A stretch of DNA of 64,000 bases from JAAYDY01 sp964500225 (GCA_964500225.1 CAZCOA010000008.1:1-64000), one strand, 5' to 3'. Numbered from the stretch's first letter, positions 8,608-17,415 are shown. Numbers and translations: made by a program. Notes: generated by a model not told the origin, from the sequence alone.

Positions 8608-9507
8608 TCAGAACCTCTTCCGTCGATTCAACAGATAGCTGGTCAAGGCCTTGTCGAAGAGCATCGACGTGTCCACGGGAACAAAGTCGGCTTTCTGGCC
8701 TTCCAGGGCATTGCGGAGGCGGTTCCTGAACGCGGCCAGGCGAGCCAGGTACTCGGCCCGCACACTTTCGGCGTCGGTGACCAGCGACTCGTCCGACTCC
8801 GGGTCGTGCAACTGGAGGGGGCCTTCCATGGGAAAATGAGCCTCTGCCTCGTCCAGCACGTGAAACACAATCAGGTCGTGCCCGCGGAACCGCAGGTGAT
8901 GCAGCGCCTCGACCGTGCGGTCCACGTCCTCGTCCAGCAGGTCCGAGAACAGAACCATGAGCGATCGTCTGCGGATGCGCAAGGCCACCTGGTTCAAGCA
9001 ATCGGCCAGGGCGGTTCCGGTGCCGGCCGGCGGCCGGGCCAGCGCCGCGAGGATGCCCATGAGCTGACGTCGTGAGCTGCGCGGCGGGATGAATTGCCGC
9101 ACGCGGTCGTCGAACGTCACCAGGCCCACGGCGTCCTGCTGGCCGGTCATCATGTACCCCATGGCCGCGGCCAGGCAGATGGCGTATTCCAGTTTGGTCA
9201 TGCCGCCGCCGGAGGCGTAGTCCATGGACCGGCTCTGGTCCACCAGGAGCCAGCAGGCGAGATTGGTTTCGGCGCGGTACTTGCGGATGTAGAGCTTGTC
9301 GGTGCGTGCCCAGGCATTGTAGTCGATGAGGGCCGGGTCGTCGCCGGGGGCGTACTTGCGGTGCTCGGAGAACTCGACGCTGAGGCCGTGATAGGGCGAA
9401 TCGTGCAGGCCCGCGATGAATCCCTCGACGATGAAGCGGGCCTTCAGGTCCAGCCGCTGAACCTGCTGGATGACTTCGGGTCGAAGATAGCTTTCGGCGG
9501 TCGGCAT
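8608..9507 (-). CDS. DUF58 family protein with VWA-like fold
   Basis: 299 residues, starting MPTAESYLRPEVIQQVQRLD. The DUF58 signature is visible as EFSEHRKYAPGDDPALIDYN followed by WARTDKLYIRKY. The next strand LLVDQSRSMDYA keeps an intact DxSxS metal-binding motif, unlike the second DUF58 protein in this window. The start ATG shares one base with the MoxR stop (TGATG), so the two are translationally coupled. In MoxR systems the DUF58 protein is thought to act with the AAA ATPase on client proteins. A substrate is not visible. Confidence 0.92.
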   Translation of the reverse strand: MPTAESYLRPEVIQQVQRLDLKARFIVEGFIAGLHDSPYHGLSVEFSEHRKYAPGDDPALIDYNAWARTDKLYIRKYRAETNLACWLLVDQSRSMDYASGGGMTKLEYAICLAAAMGYMMTGQQDAVGLVTFDDRVRQFIPPRSSRRQLMGILAALARPPAGTGTALADCLNQVALRIRRRSLMVLFSDLLDEDVDRTVEALHHLRFRGHDLIVFHVLDEAEAHFPMEGPLQLHDPESDESLVTDAESVRAEYLARLAAFRNRLRNALEGQKADFVPVDTSMLFDKALTSYLLNRRKRF

Positions 9508-10520
9508 CAGCGGTCGTACTTCGGCACGTCGGGTTCGGGAATCGTTTCGATCAGTTTCCGGATGATCTCGACGGGGCCGACGCCCTGGGCCTGGGCGGCA
9601 AAGTTGGTGCTGATCCGGTGCCGCAGGACCGGCACGGCGGCGTTGCGGATGTCCTGGACCGAGACGAGGATGCGGCCGGCCATGGCGGCGAAGGCCTTGC
9701 CGGCCATGATGAGGTGCTGTCCGGCGCGGGGCCCGGCGCCCCAATCGACCATCTCGCGGACAAACTCCGGCGCGTCGGCGTCGTGGGGCCGCGTGGCTCG
9801 CACGAGTCGCGCCACGTACTGCACCACGAAGTCGCTGACGGGCACCGAGTAGATCAGCTTCTGCATGTTCATGATGCCCTGCGCCGACAAAATGTGCGAC
9901 AGCGGCTGCGCCTGGCCGCCGGTGGTCTGCGTCAGGATCTTCTGCTCCTCGGCCAGCGTGGGGTAATCCACGTGGATGTTGAACATGAACCGGTCGAGCT
10001 GCGCTTCGGGCAACGGGTACGTGCCTTCCTGCTCGATAGGATTCTGCGTCGCGATGACGAAGAACGGGTCGGGCAGATCATAGGTGGTCTGGCCCACGGT
10101 GACCTGCCGCTCCTGCATGGCCTCCAGCAGCGCGGCCTGGGTCTTCGGCGGCGTGCGGTTGATCTCGTCGGCGAGGATGATGTTGGCGAACAGCGGGCCG
10201 CGGACGAAACGGAACTCGCGCGTGCCGTCGGGCATCTCGTCGATGACGTTCGTGCCGGTAATGTCCGAGGGCATCAGATCGGGCGTGAACTGGATGCGTT
10301 TGAACGACAGGTCCATCACCGAGGCCAGCGCCCGGACCATCATCGTCTTGGCCAGACCCGGCACGCCCACGAGCAGGCAATGGCTGCGCGCAAACACGGC
10401 CGCCAGCATCTGATCGATCACGGGCAACTGACCGACGATAACCTTGCCGAGTTCGGCGACAACCTGGTCGCGGCGGGTCTTGAACTGCTCGATCAGGGAC
10501 TGAAACTGCTCTTTCGCCAT
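9507..10520 (-). CDS. MoxR family AAA+ ATPase
   Basis: 337 residues. Walker A is GVPGLAKT, Walker B is NIILADEINR, and then TPPKTQAALLEAMQERQVTV, the hallmark of MoxR ATPases. Sensor 1 is in VIATQNPIEQEGTYPLPEAQ. A C-terminal lid domain follows. MoxR proteins are chaperone-like ATPases that mature protein complexes or activate VWA partners. It heads a three-gene operon (MoxR, DUF58, BatA/VWA) read from the promoter at 10609-10637. A second MoxR lies at 28891 in a different gene setting. Confidence 0.95.
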   Translation of the reverse strand: MAKEQFQSLIEQFKTRRDQVVAELGKVIVGQLPVIDQMLAAVFARSHCLLVGVPGLAKTMMVRALASVMDLSFKRIQFTPDLMPSDITGTNVIDEMPDGTREFRFVRGPLFANIILADEINRTPPKTQAALLEAMQERQVTVGQTTYDLPDPFFVIATQNPIEQEGTYPLPEAQLDRFMFNIHVDYPTLAEEQKILTQTTGGQAQPLSHILSAQGIMNMQKLIYSVPVSDFVVQYVARLVRATRPHDADAPEFVREMVDWGAGPRAGQHLIMAGKAFAAMAGRILVSVQDIRNAAVPVLRHRISTNFAAQAQGVGPVEIIRKLIETIPEPDVPKYDR

Positions 10521-10608
10521 GGGCTGCGATCCTCACTGCGGGTCACCGGGAGGTTGACGCCGCGCGGCGGCGCGGCATCGGGCTGCGCCGTCGCGACCGG
10601 CGCGGGTC

Positions 10609-10637
10609 ATCGTACCGCCGCAGGTGGGGGAGTTCAA
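10609..10637 (-). promoter_or_regulatory. Promoter of the first MoxR operon
   Basis: On the minus strand TTGAAC (10637-10632), a 17-base spacer and TACGAT (10614-10609). The leader to the moxR ATG at 10520 would be about 80 bases. Confidence 0.65.
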
Positions 10638-10735
10638 CGAAAAGTTGGCCCGCCCTCTGTCACACCGACTTGTGGGCCTCGGCCCATGCGGATTTCAGCT
10701 ATCGGCACGGCTACAAGACGGCCACCCCCGCGCCA

Positions 10736-11371
10736 TCATCCTTCCGGCGTCTTGATGACCGTCAGGCCCTTGAACGTCTTCTTGAGCGTGGCGGCGTCGG
10801 CGTCGGTGCCGACGATGTCGCCGTAGTGCATCGGGATGACCGTCTTGGCCCCGATGGCCTCGGCGGCGCGGGCGGCCTCGGCGGCCGTCATCACGTACGT
10901 GCCGCTCACAGGCAACAGCGCCACGTCCACCGCCAGACCCGTCATCTCCGGGATGCAGTCGGTGTCGCCGGCGTGATAGATGGTTGATCCGTCCGAGAGC
11001 CGCACCACGTACCCCACCCAGCCGCTGGCCTTCGGGTGAAACTTCTTGTTCACGTTGTACGCCGCCACCGCCGTGACGCGGAGCGATTCGATTTCGACGG
11101 TCTGTCCTGGGGCAATCGGCAGGGCCACCGCCCCGGTCTCGCTGCGGACCTTCTCGGCCACGTCGGCGGGGCCCACAACCGTGGTCTCGGGCGTGCTCAG
11201 CCGGCCAACGTCGGTGGCGCTGTAGTGGTCATAATGGCTGTGGGTGATCAGAATGACATCGGCCCGCGGCAGCCTGTCGGGCATCTTCCAGGGGTCGATG
11301 TAGATCTGCGTCGTGCCGTCCTCGATGCGAAACGAATCGTGCCCGTACCAATGGATGTGGCTGACGTTCAT
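10736..11371 (-). CDS. Metal-dependent hydrolase, MBL fold (UPF0173-like)
   Basis: 211 residues. Metallo-beta-lactamase fold motifs are present: ITHSHYDHYS (HxHxDH), GYVVRLSDG, YHAGDTDCIPEM with the bridging Asp, and the last His in VIPMHYGDIVGTD. The length and the opening WYGHDSFRIEDG fit the UPF0173/YtkL-like group of Zn hydrolases, whose substrates are mostly unknown. The ATG at 11371 with GGGGAAG upstream is preferred; the longer frame upstream is Arg/Pro-rich and looks non-coding. A single gene, probably separate from the MoxR operon, which runs in the same direction downstream. Confidence 0.9.
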   Translation of the reverse strand: MNVSHIHWYGHDSFRIEDGTTQIYIDPWKMPDRLPRADVILITHSHYDHYSATDVGRLSTPETTVVGPADVAEKVRSETGAVALPIAPGQTVEIESLRVTAVAAYNVNKKFHPKASGWVGYVVRLSDGSTIYHAGDTDCIPEMTGLAVDVALLPVSGTYVMTAAEAARAAEAIGAKTVIPMHYGDIVGTDADAATLKKTFKGLTVIKTPEG

Positions 11372-11551
11372 GGCGGTCTTCCCCGATGGGCCGCGCGATC
11401 CGGCGGCGCCGACTTCTTGTCTGCCTGTCGCCGAAAGCCGACGCCCAGGCGCGGCACGCCGCCCCTTACGCGTGAGAATAGCACATGGGCACGCCGTGCT
11501 TGCCGGTCGCCGCAGCCGCGGGCGGCTGTGCCGCAACCCATCGCTGTGCCC

Positions 11552-12298
11552 CTACCGCCGTCGGCGGGCCAGGTACTGGAGCTTGTCGCGGCCGGCGCCG
11601 CACTCGGTACATCCCTGCTCGATCTTGCCCTGACATTTCGTGCAGAGCATGTGCTGGCATTGGCTGCAATAGTATCCGACAATCGGCGACAGGCCGGGTT
11701 TCGACAGCATGTCGCAGTATCCCATATTGTAGCCGCACTTGTCGCAGACCACGCCGCTGGCAAGCGACTGCATGACGCCGCTTTTCTGCTTGGCGTCTTC
11801 GATTTCATCGTCCTCGGCGTCGCGGTGGTGCCAGGTGATGTACTGATCGGGACCGATCCGGGCGACGAAGTGCAGCAGTTGCTCGCCCTGGCGAGCCACC
11901 AGAACGCGAAGCATCTGCTCGCCCTTGGCCATCAGGACGACGATGCGGTCCATGCCGACTGCAGCGTCCCGCTGCACGCACGAAACCACCATGTCGCAGA
12001 TGAGCTCTTCGCCGGCCTCGTGCGGCTGGCGTTCCGGCGGCAGTCGCCACGCCTTGGCCCACTTGTCGGCCTCGTCGAGCATGGCCTGGCGCGTCACCAC
12101 CGGCAACCGCCCCACCGTCTGCTTGACGGCCTCTTCCATCAGGAACATGTCCGTGCCAGTCCAGATGATCAACGCACGATCCGTGGACCGCGGGATGAAA
12201 ACCGTCCGCCCGCACTCACTGCAACGCCCGTGCCGTCCGCCGGCGTCGTCCGGCGCCGTCAGCTTCTTGCCGCACTTGCACGTCACCAGAATGCCCAT
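11552..12298 (-). CDS. Zinc-ribbon protein, function unknown
   Basis: 248 residues, starting MGILVTCKCGKKLTAPDDAG. The N-terminus is a zinc ribbon (CKC...CSEC) of a type common in planctomycetes. A middle alpha/beta domain of about 150 residues is not recognised. The C-terminus is Cys-rich, with CDKCGYNMGYCD, YCSQCQHMLCTKCQ and CTECG, enough for two further metal sites. No membrane helix is seen, so it is probably cytoplasmic. The ATG at 12298 has GAGGGTGG upstream and follows a promoter at 12433-12462, leaving a leader of about 130 bases. A longer upstream frame exists but crosses the promoter. No function can be assigned. Confidence 0.75.
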   Translation of the reverse strand: MGILVTCKCGKKLTAPDDAGGRHGRCSECGRTVFIPRSTDRALIIWTGTDMFLMEEAVKQTVGRLPVVTRQAMLDEADKWAKAWRLPPERQPHEAGEELICDMVVSCVQRDAAVGMDRIVVLMAKGEQMLRVLVARQGEQLLHFVARIGPDQYITWHHRDAEDDEIEDAKQKSGVMQSLASGVVCDKCGYNMGYCDMLSKPGLSPIVGYYCSQCQHMLCTKCQGKIEQGCTECGAGRDKLQYLARRRR

Positions 12299-12432
12299 AG
12301 GGCCACCCTCGCGCCAGAGGTTGTCGTACGCAGCCCGCGTTCGATGCAGATATGGTCCCCAGCGGGCCCCAGCCCAGCTCGCCGCCCATGGGGAAGTGAC
12401 GGCGGCCACACAGTTTACAGAGATGTAATTAA

Positions 12433-12462
12433 ATTGTAGCACTCCCGCCGCACCCCGTGCAA
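12433..12462 (-). promoter_or_regulatory. Promoter of the zinc-ribbon gene
   Basis: On the minus strand TTGCAC (12462-12457), an 18-base spacer and TACAAT (12438-12433). Confidence 0.6.
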
Positions 12463-12530
12463 CCCAAAATCCGGCCGAACTCGAAAGATTTGCCCCGCGC
12501 CAACGGTCCCGCCCCGCCACTTGACCGTCG

Positions 12531-12674
12531 CGGCCGAAGCTCGTTCTTGCGGTACCGCCGGTTCGAGTTGTAGTCGTACCGGTACCCATACCGGTCCTTC
12601 ACCTGCGGCGTGTCCGATTCGAGCCACCCCTGCCACCGCCCGCACGCCGCGATGAGCTCGCGCAGCGCCGCGTC
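12531..12674 (-). pseudogene. Protein-like gene fragment ending at the CRISPR repeat
   Basis: On the minus strand, directly downstream of the solitary repeat, a frame of about 48 codons reads DAALRELIAACGRWQGWLES, continuing with KDRYGYRYDYNSNRRYRKNE. Its third codon positions are nearly all G or C, like genuine genes here. It has no start codon: the frame meets a stop inside the repeat. Past about 12530 the coding bias fades, and the frame stops at 12429. The first 33-36 bases might instead be a CRISPR spacer. The protein family is not recognised. Confidence 0.4.
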
Positions 12675-12706
12675 GTTTCAATCCACGCCCCCGCGTGGGG
12701 AGCGAC
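12675..12706 (-). CRISPR. Solitary type I-C CRISPR repeat
   Basis: A 32-base unit that reads GTCGCTCCCC, then ACGCGGGGGC, then GTGGATTGAAAC on the minus strand, matching the well-known type I-C repeat. Its translation gives the tell-tale APHAGAWIET peptide. No second full copy was found within a spacer length on either side, and no cas gene is in the window. It is probably a relic of an array or an isolated mini-array. Confidence 0.8.
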
Positions 12707-12997
12707 AATCACCCGCACACCCTGCACCGCGCAAAACCGCCTGTGCTGGTGGGAGTGACAACCGGTGGACACAGAACCGGCCCAGTGAAACACTGCCGGC
12801 GAAGGAGGTGGTTCGATGAGGGGCACGGAGGTCTGGCTCGCCGCTCACCTCGGCGGGCATGTCGGCGGGCAGCCGCAATCGTCGGCGGCTCCGTGTCAAA
12901 ACAGCGTGCATTCCGGAGGAGGTCCCCCGTCCGGCCCGTGCATAAGACAGACGCCCGGCGACCTCAGGGGTCAGCGGGCGTCGGTGATGGTCGGTGG
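12707..12997. other. Intergenic between CRISPR repeat and tRNA-Gly
   Basis: No gene recognised. An imperfect echo of the repeat end (GTGGGAGTGAC, up to 12759) is present 53 bases beyond the true repeat. A terminator-like hairpin lies at 12950-12982. Confidence 0.4.
12950..12982 (-). terminator. Possible terminator of the tRNA operon
   Basis: On the minus strand GACGCCCG pairs with CGGGCGTC, with an inner GACC/GGTC stem. TGTCTTATG follows, so the T content is weak. It lies 16 bases past the tRNA-Gly 3' end. Confidence 0.45.
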
Positions 12998-13068
12998 AGC
13001 GGGCGATGGGAATCGAACCCACACAACCAGCTTGGAAGGCTGGGGCTCTACCATTGAGCTACGCCCGC
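12998..13068 (-). tRNA. tRNA-Gly (TCC)
   Basis: 71 bases on the minus strand. The acceptor stem GCGGGCG pairs with CGCCCGC and the discriminator is T, as usual for tRNA-Gly. The D-arm is TAGCTCAATGGTAGAGC, the anticodon loop CTTCCAA gives TCC, and the T-arm contains GGTTCGATTCC. It is last in a Thr-Tyr-Gly tRNA operon. CCA is not encoded. Confidence 0.95.
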
Positions 13069-13124
13069 ACAGCGTGCAGGACGACGGGACACGGATCGGC
13101 GACCCGGCGAAGAAAAGAAAATGG

Positions 13125-13206
13125 TGGGCGGAGAAGGATTCGAACCTCCGAAGGCATAGCCAACAGATTTACAGTCTGTCCCCTTTGACCGCTCGGGAAT
13201 CCGCCC
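13125..13206 (-). tRNA. tRNA-Tyr (GTA)
   Basis: 82 bases on the minus strand. The acceptor stem GGGCGGA pairs with TCCGCCC with discriminator A. The anticodon loop CTGTAAA gives GTA. It has the long variable arm of class II tRNAs, as expected for bacterial tRNA-Tyr. CCA is not encoded. Confidence 0.95.
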
Positions 13207-13326
13207 ACACATTATGTCTGTGGACCACTCTCGGGCCTCGGGCCGCCAAAAGCCGCCCATAACCGTCGAGGCACTATCCACTTGTCATCATCCCGGTCGT
13301 CGCAGCCGGCATGAGAAAGACACTGG

Positions 13327-13398
13327 AGCTGGCGGCCGGACTTGAACCGGCAACCGCCGGTTTACAAAACCGGTGCTCTACCATTGAGCTACGCCAGC
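13327..13398 (-). tRNA. tRNA-Thr (TGT)
   Basis: 72 bases on the minus strand. The acceptor stem GCTGGCG pairs with CGCCAGC with discriminator T. The anticodon loop TTTGTAA gives TGT. It is first in the Thr-Tyr-Gly operon, directly after the promoter at 13417-13445. CCA is not encoded. Confidence 0.95.
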
Positions 13399-13416
13399 AG
13401 TCCGGTCGAGCAGGGA

Positions 13417-13445
13417 ATCATACTCCCCTGCGGCGGCAATTTCAA
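13417..13445 (-). promoter_or_regulatory. Promoter of the Thr-Tyr-Gly tRNA operon
   Basis: On the minus strand TTGAAA (13445-13440), a 17-base spacer and TATGAT (13422-13417). Transcription would start about 12 bases before the 5' end of mature tRNA-Thr. Confidence 0.75.
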
Positions 13446-13491
13446 CTGATTTTCGCGGTTTGCCCGGTTGCCGGGCCCACCGCAACGTCAC

Positions 13492-15459
13492 TCACATCGG
13501 CCCGATCCGGCCTGGGTCTTGACGATAATCGACGGGGCCGTCGCCCTGGTCGGTCTCCTGGGCCGGTTTCGGGGCGCCATTCTGCCGCTCCTGCTGCTCC
13601 TGCATGTGGCGGCGCATCTCCTCCTGCATTTTCATCTGCATTTGCTGGGCGGCCATCTGGAAACGCATGAAACTCATGAACGACCGCTGCATGTCGCCCA
13701 GGGGCACGTGGATCTTGACGGCGGCCTCGCCGCGTGCCATGGCCATGCTGATCACCGACATGGCCAACTCGGGACCCGCGGCGGGCGGCGCGGCGGGCGG
13801 CACGGTGACGCCGGCGCCCCTGGCCATCATATCAGTAATAGCGTCCAGGCAGGCGGCGGCAGAAATGCAGACAATGCCGTTGGCCTCGGGCAGGGCCTTC
13901 TTCCTCGCGGCGGCAATCTGCGGCGACCCGGCCAGACCCCCCTCCTTGAGCTTTGCCGCGACGGCCAGATCGGCGATGCGATCGGGCTTGTCGCCGGTCA
14001 CGGCGAGCATGTGCCCATCGGCAAAGGCAATCCACTGACTGATGCCGTCGGCGCCGTAAACGTTCTTGAGCAACTCGTTCGGACTCATGCCGGGCGGGTT
14101 GCCTTCCACCTGCGGCATCTGGAATTTCGTGATAAGGTTATCTACCGACAGGTCGCCGACCTTTCGGGCGTCGCGGACGTACTGTGTAACGATACTCATT
14201 TTCGGAGCGTCCGCGGGCATGGAGGCGGCCAGGTCGTCAACGAGCTTCTGGTAGGCCTCCATGAGGCCCTGAATCTGGGTACGACAGGCCTCGGCGTCCT
14301 TGACTTCCGTGGCGGAGACCATGTTGCCCATCAATGGCCCGTTGGGCACGGCATAGGCGGCGAAGGCGGCGCGAGATCCCATGGCCTGCCCAAGGTCTCC
14401 GGTTTTCTCGATCAGATCGCCGTAAGCCCTCATCATGCCGCCGAGCGGAGCCAACTGCGGATTGTTCTCCCAGAAAGGTCCGCCAACCTGTGCTGCAACG
14501 TTGAAGAGTGCCTTGTAGGCGTCGATGACACGCGGCAGATCGAGGGAATACCAACCGGCCATCCAAGGCAGGCCGTCGGCCGGGAGGTTCGGAGTCAGGG
14601 TCTCGCCCAGGACGGGGTGGCCGCTGAGGAAATAGCCGATCCGGCCCTCGGGGTCGGCGCTGCCGCGAACCTGGAAATCGAGACCGGCCGGCGAGACGCC
14701 GAAACTGAAGCCGATCCAGCGAAGCTCCCCGGCCCGGACCCACGCATCGTCCAGGAGCTTCAGGACGCTCTCCTGCTGGGCCGCCTCGGCGGCGCCGTCG
14801 GCGCCCAGGGCTTTGGCTTCCTCGATGCCGGCGGCCAGCTTCGCGCGAAGCTTCTGGAAGTGCGGTTCGCCCGCGGCTTTCAGAGCAGCCAAATCGACCA
14901 TGCCGTACATGTCGGCGTCGGCGGCCAGGGCTTGCTGCGAGGGGGACATCGCCACACCCAACGGGCTGTTTCTCACATTTTGAAGAAACTCTAAATGCGA
15001 AATCAAGACGTGGTCATCGTATCGCAGCAGAAAAGAGTCTTCGGTTTCCCGTAATTTGTAGATGCCGTTCTGGTCAGGCTGGACTTGCCCTATCAGCGTT
15101 TGAATATCCTTGGGTCTGACCAGAACCCCGATGCCACACTCGCGACCGCCGTCAGGTGTTACCACGAACACCAGTGCCATAGGTGCGGCCGTGTCGAACT
15201 GCTCGGTCGGGATATTCAGTTTCGTCAGCGCATCGGCGAAGGCGTGGATTTGCAGATCCTGCTGCCCGTTCTGCACGGGCACGACCCGGCGGAACAGATC
15301 GGTCAACTGCCCGTCCAGCGTCGCGGGGCCGCGAATGACGATGAAACCAACCGCCTTCTGCGGCACTTTGGCCAGGATATCGTCCTGGGCCAGGGCCTGA
15401 GCAACGGGGCCGCAGGCCGCCAGCACTACGAGAACGGCCAATATGGAGATACGGAACAT
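13492..15459 (-). CDS. Large exported protein, possible lipoprotein, function unknown
   Basis: 655 residues. The start MFRISILAVLVVLAACGPVA is a signal peptide with a lipobox-like LAAC (Cys19), though an AQALAQ signal-peptidase I site also follows. The mature part is a mixed alpha/beta protein with no recognised domain. The last 80 residues are a Met/Gln-rich helical stretch (about residues 595-640) and then a charged tail. The ATG at 15459 has TAGGAGCC seven bases upstream; longer upstream frames lack a signal peptide. It lies 160 bases after the TPR gene in the same direction. It resembles the large lineage-specific secreted proteins of planctomycetes, but that is an impression only. Confidence 0.7.
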   Translation of the reverse strand: MFRISILAVLVVLAACGPVAQALAQDDILAKVPQKAVGFIVIRGPATLDGQLTDLFRRVVPVQNGQQDLQIHAFADALTKLNIPTEQFDTAAPMALVFVVTPDGGRECGIGVLVRPKDIQTLIGQVQPDQNGIYKLRETEDSFLLRYDDHVLISHLEFLQNVRNSPLGVAMSPSQQALAADADMYGMVDLAALKAAGEPHFQKLRAKLAAGIEEAKALGADGAAEAAQQESVLKLLDDAWVRAGELRWIGFSFGVSPAGLDFQVRGSADPEGRIGYFLSGHPVLGETLTPNLPADGLPWMAGWYSLDLPRVIDAYKALFNVAAQVGGPFWENNPQLAPLGGMMRAYGDLIEKTGDLGQAMGSRAAFAAYAVPNGPLMGNMVSATEVKDAEACRTQIQGLMEAYQKLVDDLAASMPADAPKMSIVTQYVRDARKVGDLSVDNLITKFQMPQVEGNPPGMSPNELLKNVYGADGISQWIAFADGHMLAVTGDKPDRIADLAVAAKLKEGGLAGSPQIAAARKKALPEANGIVCISAAACLDAITDMMARGAGVTVPPAAPPAAGPELAMSVISMAMARGEAAVKIHVPLGDMQRSFMSFMRFQMAAQQMQMKMQEEMRRHMQEQQERQNGAPKPAQETDQGDGPVDYRQDPGRIGPM

Positions 15460-15619
15460 GTCGAGGCTCCTACCAGGGGTCACTCGGTCCGCCACCACGA
15501 CGGTGCGGCTCGCTTTCCATAGATAACGCGGACGGATGTGCATCGCATCCCAAGAAAGTGCGGCCATGGCTCCTCCCCTGCCGCGCACAGGCCGGATGTC
15601 TGCCGGGACCAGACGGCGC

Positions 15620-17329
15620 CTAGCTCTGCAACCTGGCCAGTTTCAGCAGGTTGCGGGCGACGTCGTAGTCGGGTGAAGCCGTCAGCACTTGGAGCAGCGT
15701 ATTGGCCGACTCCGTGTAGCGTCCGTCGAAGTAGTAGACGTAGCCAAGCAGGAACTGCTGCTGCATGTCGTTGGGGCGGAGCTTGGTCATGTGCTCCAGG
15801 TCCCTGAGGCGCCGGTCGAGCTGGCTCCGGTCGCCGTAGAACTCTTCGAGGCGGAAATTGTAGAGGCCGATGTCGGGCTCGATGGCGAGGGCCTCCTTAA
15901 GCCGCTTGGCGGCATAGGCGTATTCGCCGTTGGCAAAGGCGGCATGGCTCTCGGCGAACTTGGCAATGGCATTGTCGGGGGCCATCTGGACGGCCCGTCC
16001 GTAAGCCTCGGCGGCAATGGGGTAGCTGCCCATGAAGAAGTAGAAGTCGCCGCGGTGCATATAATCTTCGACGGTCTTGGGGTGGGTGATCGATTCGACC
16101 AGGGCGGCTCGCTCCTCGCGGGTCAGTGCGATGGACGTGGTGAGTTGCTCGAACTCGGCGGCGGACATTTTGCCATCGGGCGGAGCCGGAAACTTGATCC
16201 ACGGCCCCACGCGCCCGCCGCGCAGCGCCCGCAGCAGACCGTCGGCGTCGCGGTCGCCGCCGGCGGCCAGAGACTCCAGCCGCGCGTCGGCGCGGTCCCA
16301 CAAGCCGTGGAACAGGTCGATGTAGGCCATCAGGAACTGGAGATCCCGGTCGTCGGGCGTCCGCTGCAAGGCCAGCTCCAGCACCTGACGGGCCTCGGCC
16401 AGGGCGCCCACGTCGTGGTAGATGTCCTGAAGGTTCACGCCGCCGATGCGCAGCGAGTCATTCTTCCATCCGTGCGCGGTCACGAGCGACCGCCGGAGCA
16501 ACCGCGACGCCTCGGGAAACCGCTGCGCGGCGAAGAGGCTCTGGCCGGCGGCCTGGGCGAAGAGGCTGCTCGTGGGGTCGCGGGCGGCCAGGATGGACCA
16601 GACGTCGGCGGCGGCCGGATAGTGGCCGTTGCTGAACAGGTAGTTGCCCATGGCCGCCAACTGGCTGTCGTACAGAGCGTCGAGGGACTGCCCCTGCGGC
16701 GGCTGTCCGGTGCGGTACACGGCGGCCACGGTATCGAGAAACGCCTTGTTGGCGATGGTGCCCTGGGCCTCCTCGGTGAACTCGCGGAGGAAAATCTCGG
16801 GGTTCTTGATGCGGCCTCGCTGGAGGCAATTCAGGCAGTAGTAACCGTAATCGTACTGCTCGGGCTTGTCGCGCAAGCCGAACGGAAAGACGAACTGGAA
16901 AAATGCCTGCCGGAGGTCGCCCGGCCGGGCGGTCTTCTCGCCGGCCAGCAGGAGCCCGAGTTCGAGGCTGCCTTTCTGGAGCTCGGCGAAGCGTGCCCGT
17001 TCGCCCAGGGCGAAGCTTTCGAGGCTGCGCAGCCGCCGCCCGACCAACTCGGGCCGCAACTGCCCCAGGTCGAGGTTCGTCGGTGAGAGTTTGCCGCCAA
17101 ATCGCGAAGCACTGACGCCGAAGGGCGCCGCCAGCAGGCCGGTGGGGGCGCCATAGCCGCGGCGAGTAAACTGCGATGCGGAGGTCACGGCGCCGATGTT
17201 CTCGCCCAGCCGTTCGCTGGGCAAGCTACTGGCGCCGTACATGCGCCTTTGGGCCGTGGCGATGTCACTCAGGAGACAGACCATCGCTACCGCCATCGTC
17301 CACCGGAACCCTGTCGCGATGTGATTCAT
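15620..17329 (-). CDS. Exported tetratricopeptide-repeat protein
   Basis: 569 residues. A signal peptide (hydrophobic TMAVAMVCLLSDIATA, cleavage near residue 26) is followed by a region of about 170 residues with no recognised domain. TPR-like helical pairs follow, for example NYLFSNGHYPAAADVWSILA, FFMGSYPIAAEAYGRAVQMA and FANGEYAYAAKRLKEALAIE, plus FLLGYVYYFDGRYTESANTL near the end. Probably a periplasmic scaffold for protein-protein contacts. A CLNC motif occurs near residue 170. The start is supported by its own promoter at 17416-17444. It is divergent from secA. Confidence 0.82.
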   Translation of the reverse strand: MNHIATGFRWTMAVAMVCLLSDIATAQRRMYGASSLPSERLGENIGAVTSASQFTRRGYGAPTGLLAAPFGVSASRFGGKLSPTNLDLGQLRPELVGRRLRSLESFALGERARFAELQKGSLELGLLLAGEKTARPGDLRQAFFQFVFPFGLRDKPEQYDYGYYCLNCLQRGRIKNPEIFLREFTEEAQGTIANKAFLDTVAAVYRTGQPPQGQSLDALYDSQLAAMGNYLFSNGHYPAAADVWSILAARDPTSSLFAQAAGQSLFAAQRFPEASRLLRRSLVTAHGWKNDSLRIGGVNLQDIYHDVGALAEARQVLELALQRTPDDRDLQFLMAYIDLFHGLWDRADARLESLAAGGDRDADGLLRALRGGRVGPWIKFPAPPDGKMSAAEFEQLTTSIALTREERAALVESITHPKTVEDYMHRGDFYFFMGSYPIAAEAYGRAVQMAPDNAIAKFAESHAAFANGEYAYAAKRLKEALAIEPDIGLYNFRLEEFYGDRSQLDRRLRDLEHMTKLRPNDMQQQFLLGYVYYFDGRYTESANTLLQVLTASPDYDVARNLLKLARLQS

Positions 17330-17415
17330 CCGTCGTCATCCCCCAAGAGGCGCCACCGGAGGAAAGCCTGTCGTATCCGCACGGACGCGGCGCCGGCCGG
17401 CCCGCGCACAGGACT

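Noticed and set aside
12728..12759. Second degenerate CRISPR repeat
   Set aside because: Only the last 11 or so bases resemble the repeat, and the implied spacer would be about 21 bases, too short.
12599..12826. Short reading frame containing APHAGAWIET
   Set aside because: This peptide is the known spurious translation of the type I-C repeat.
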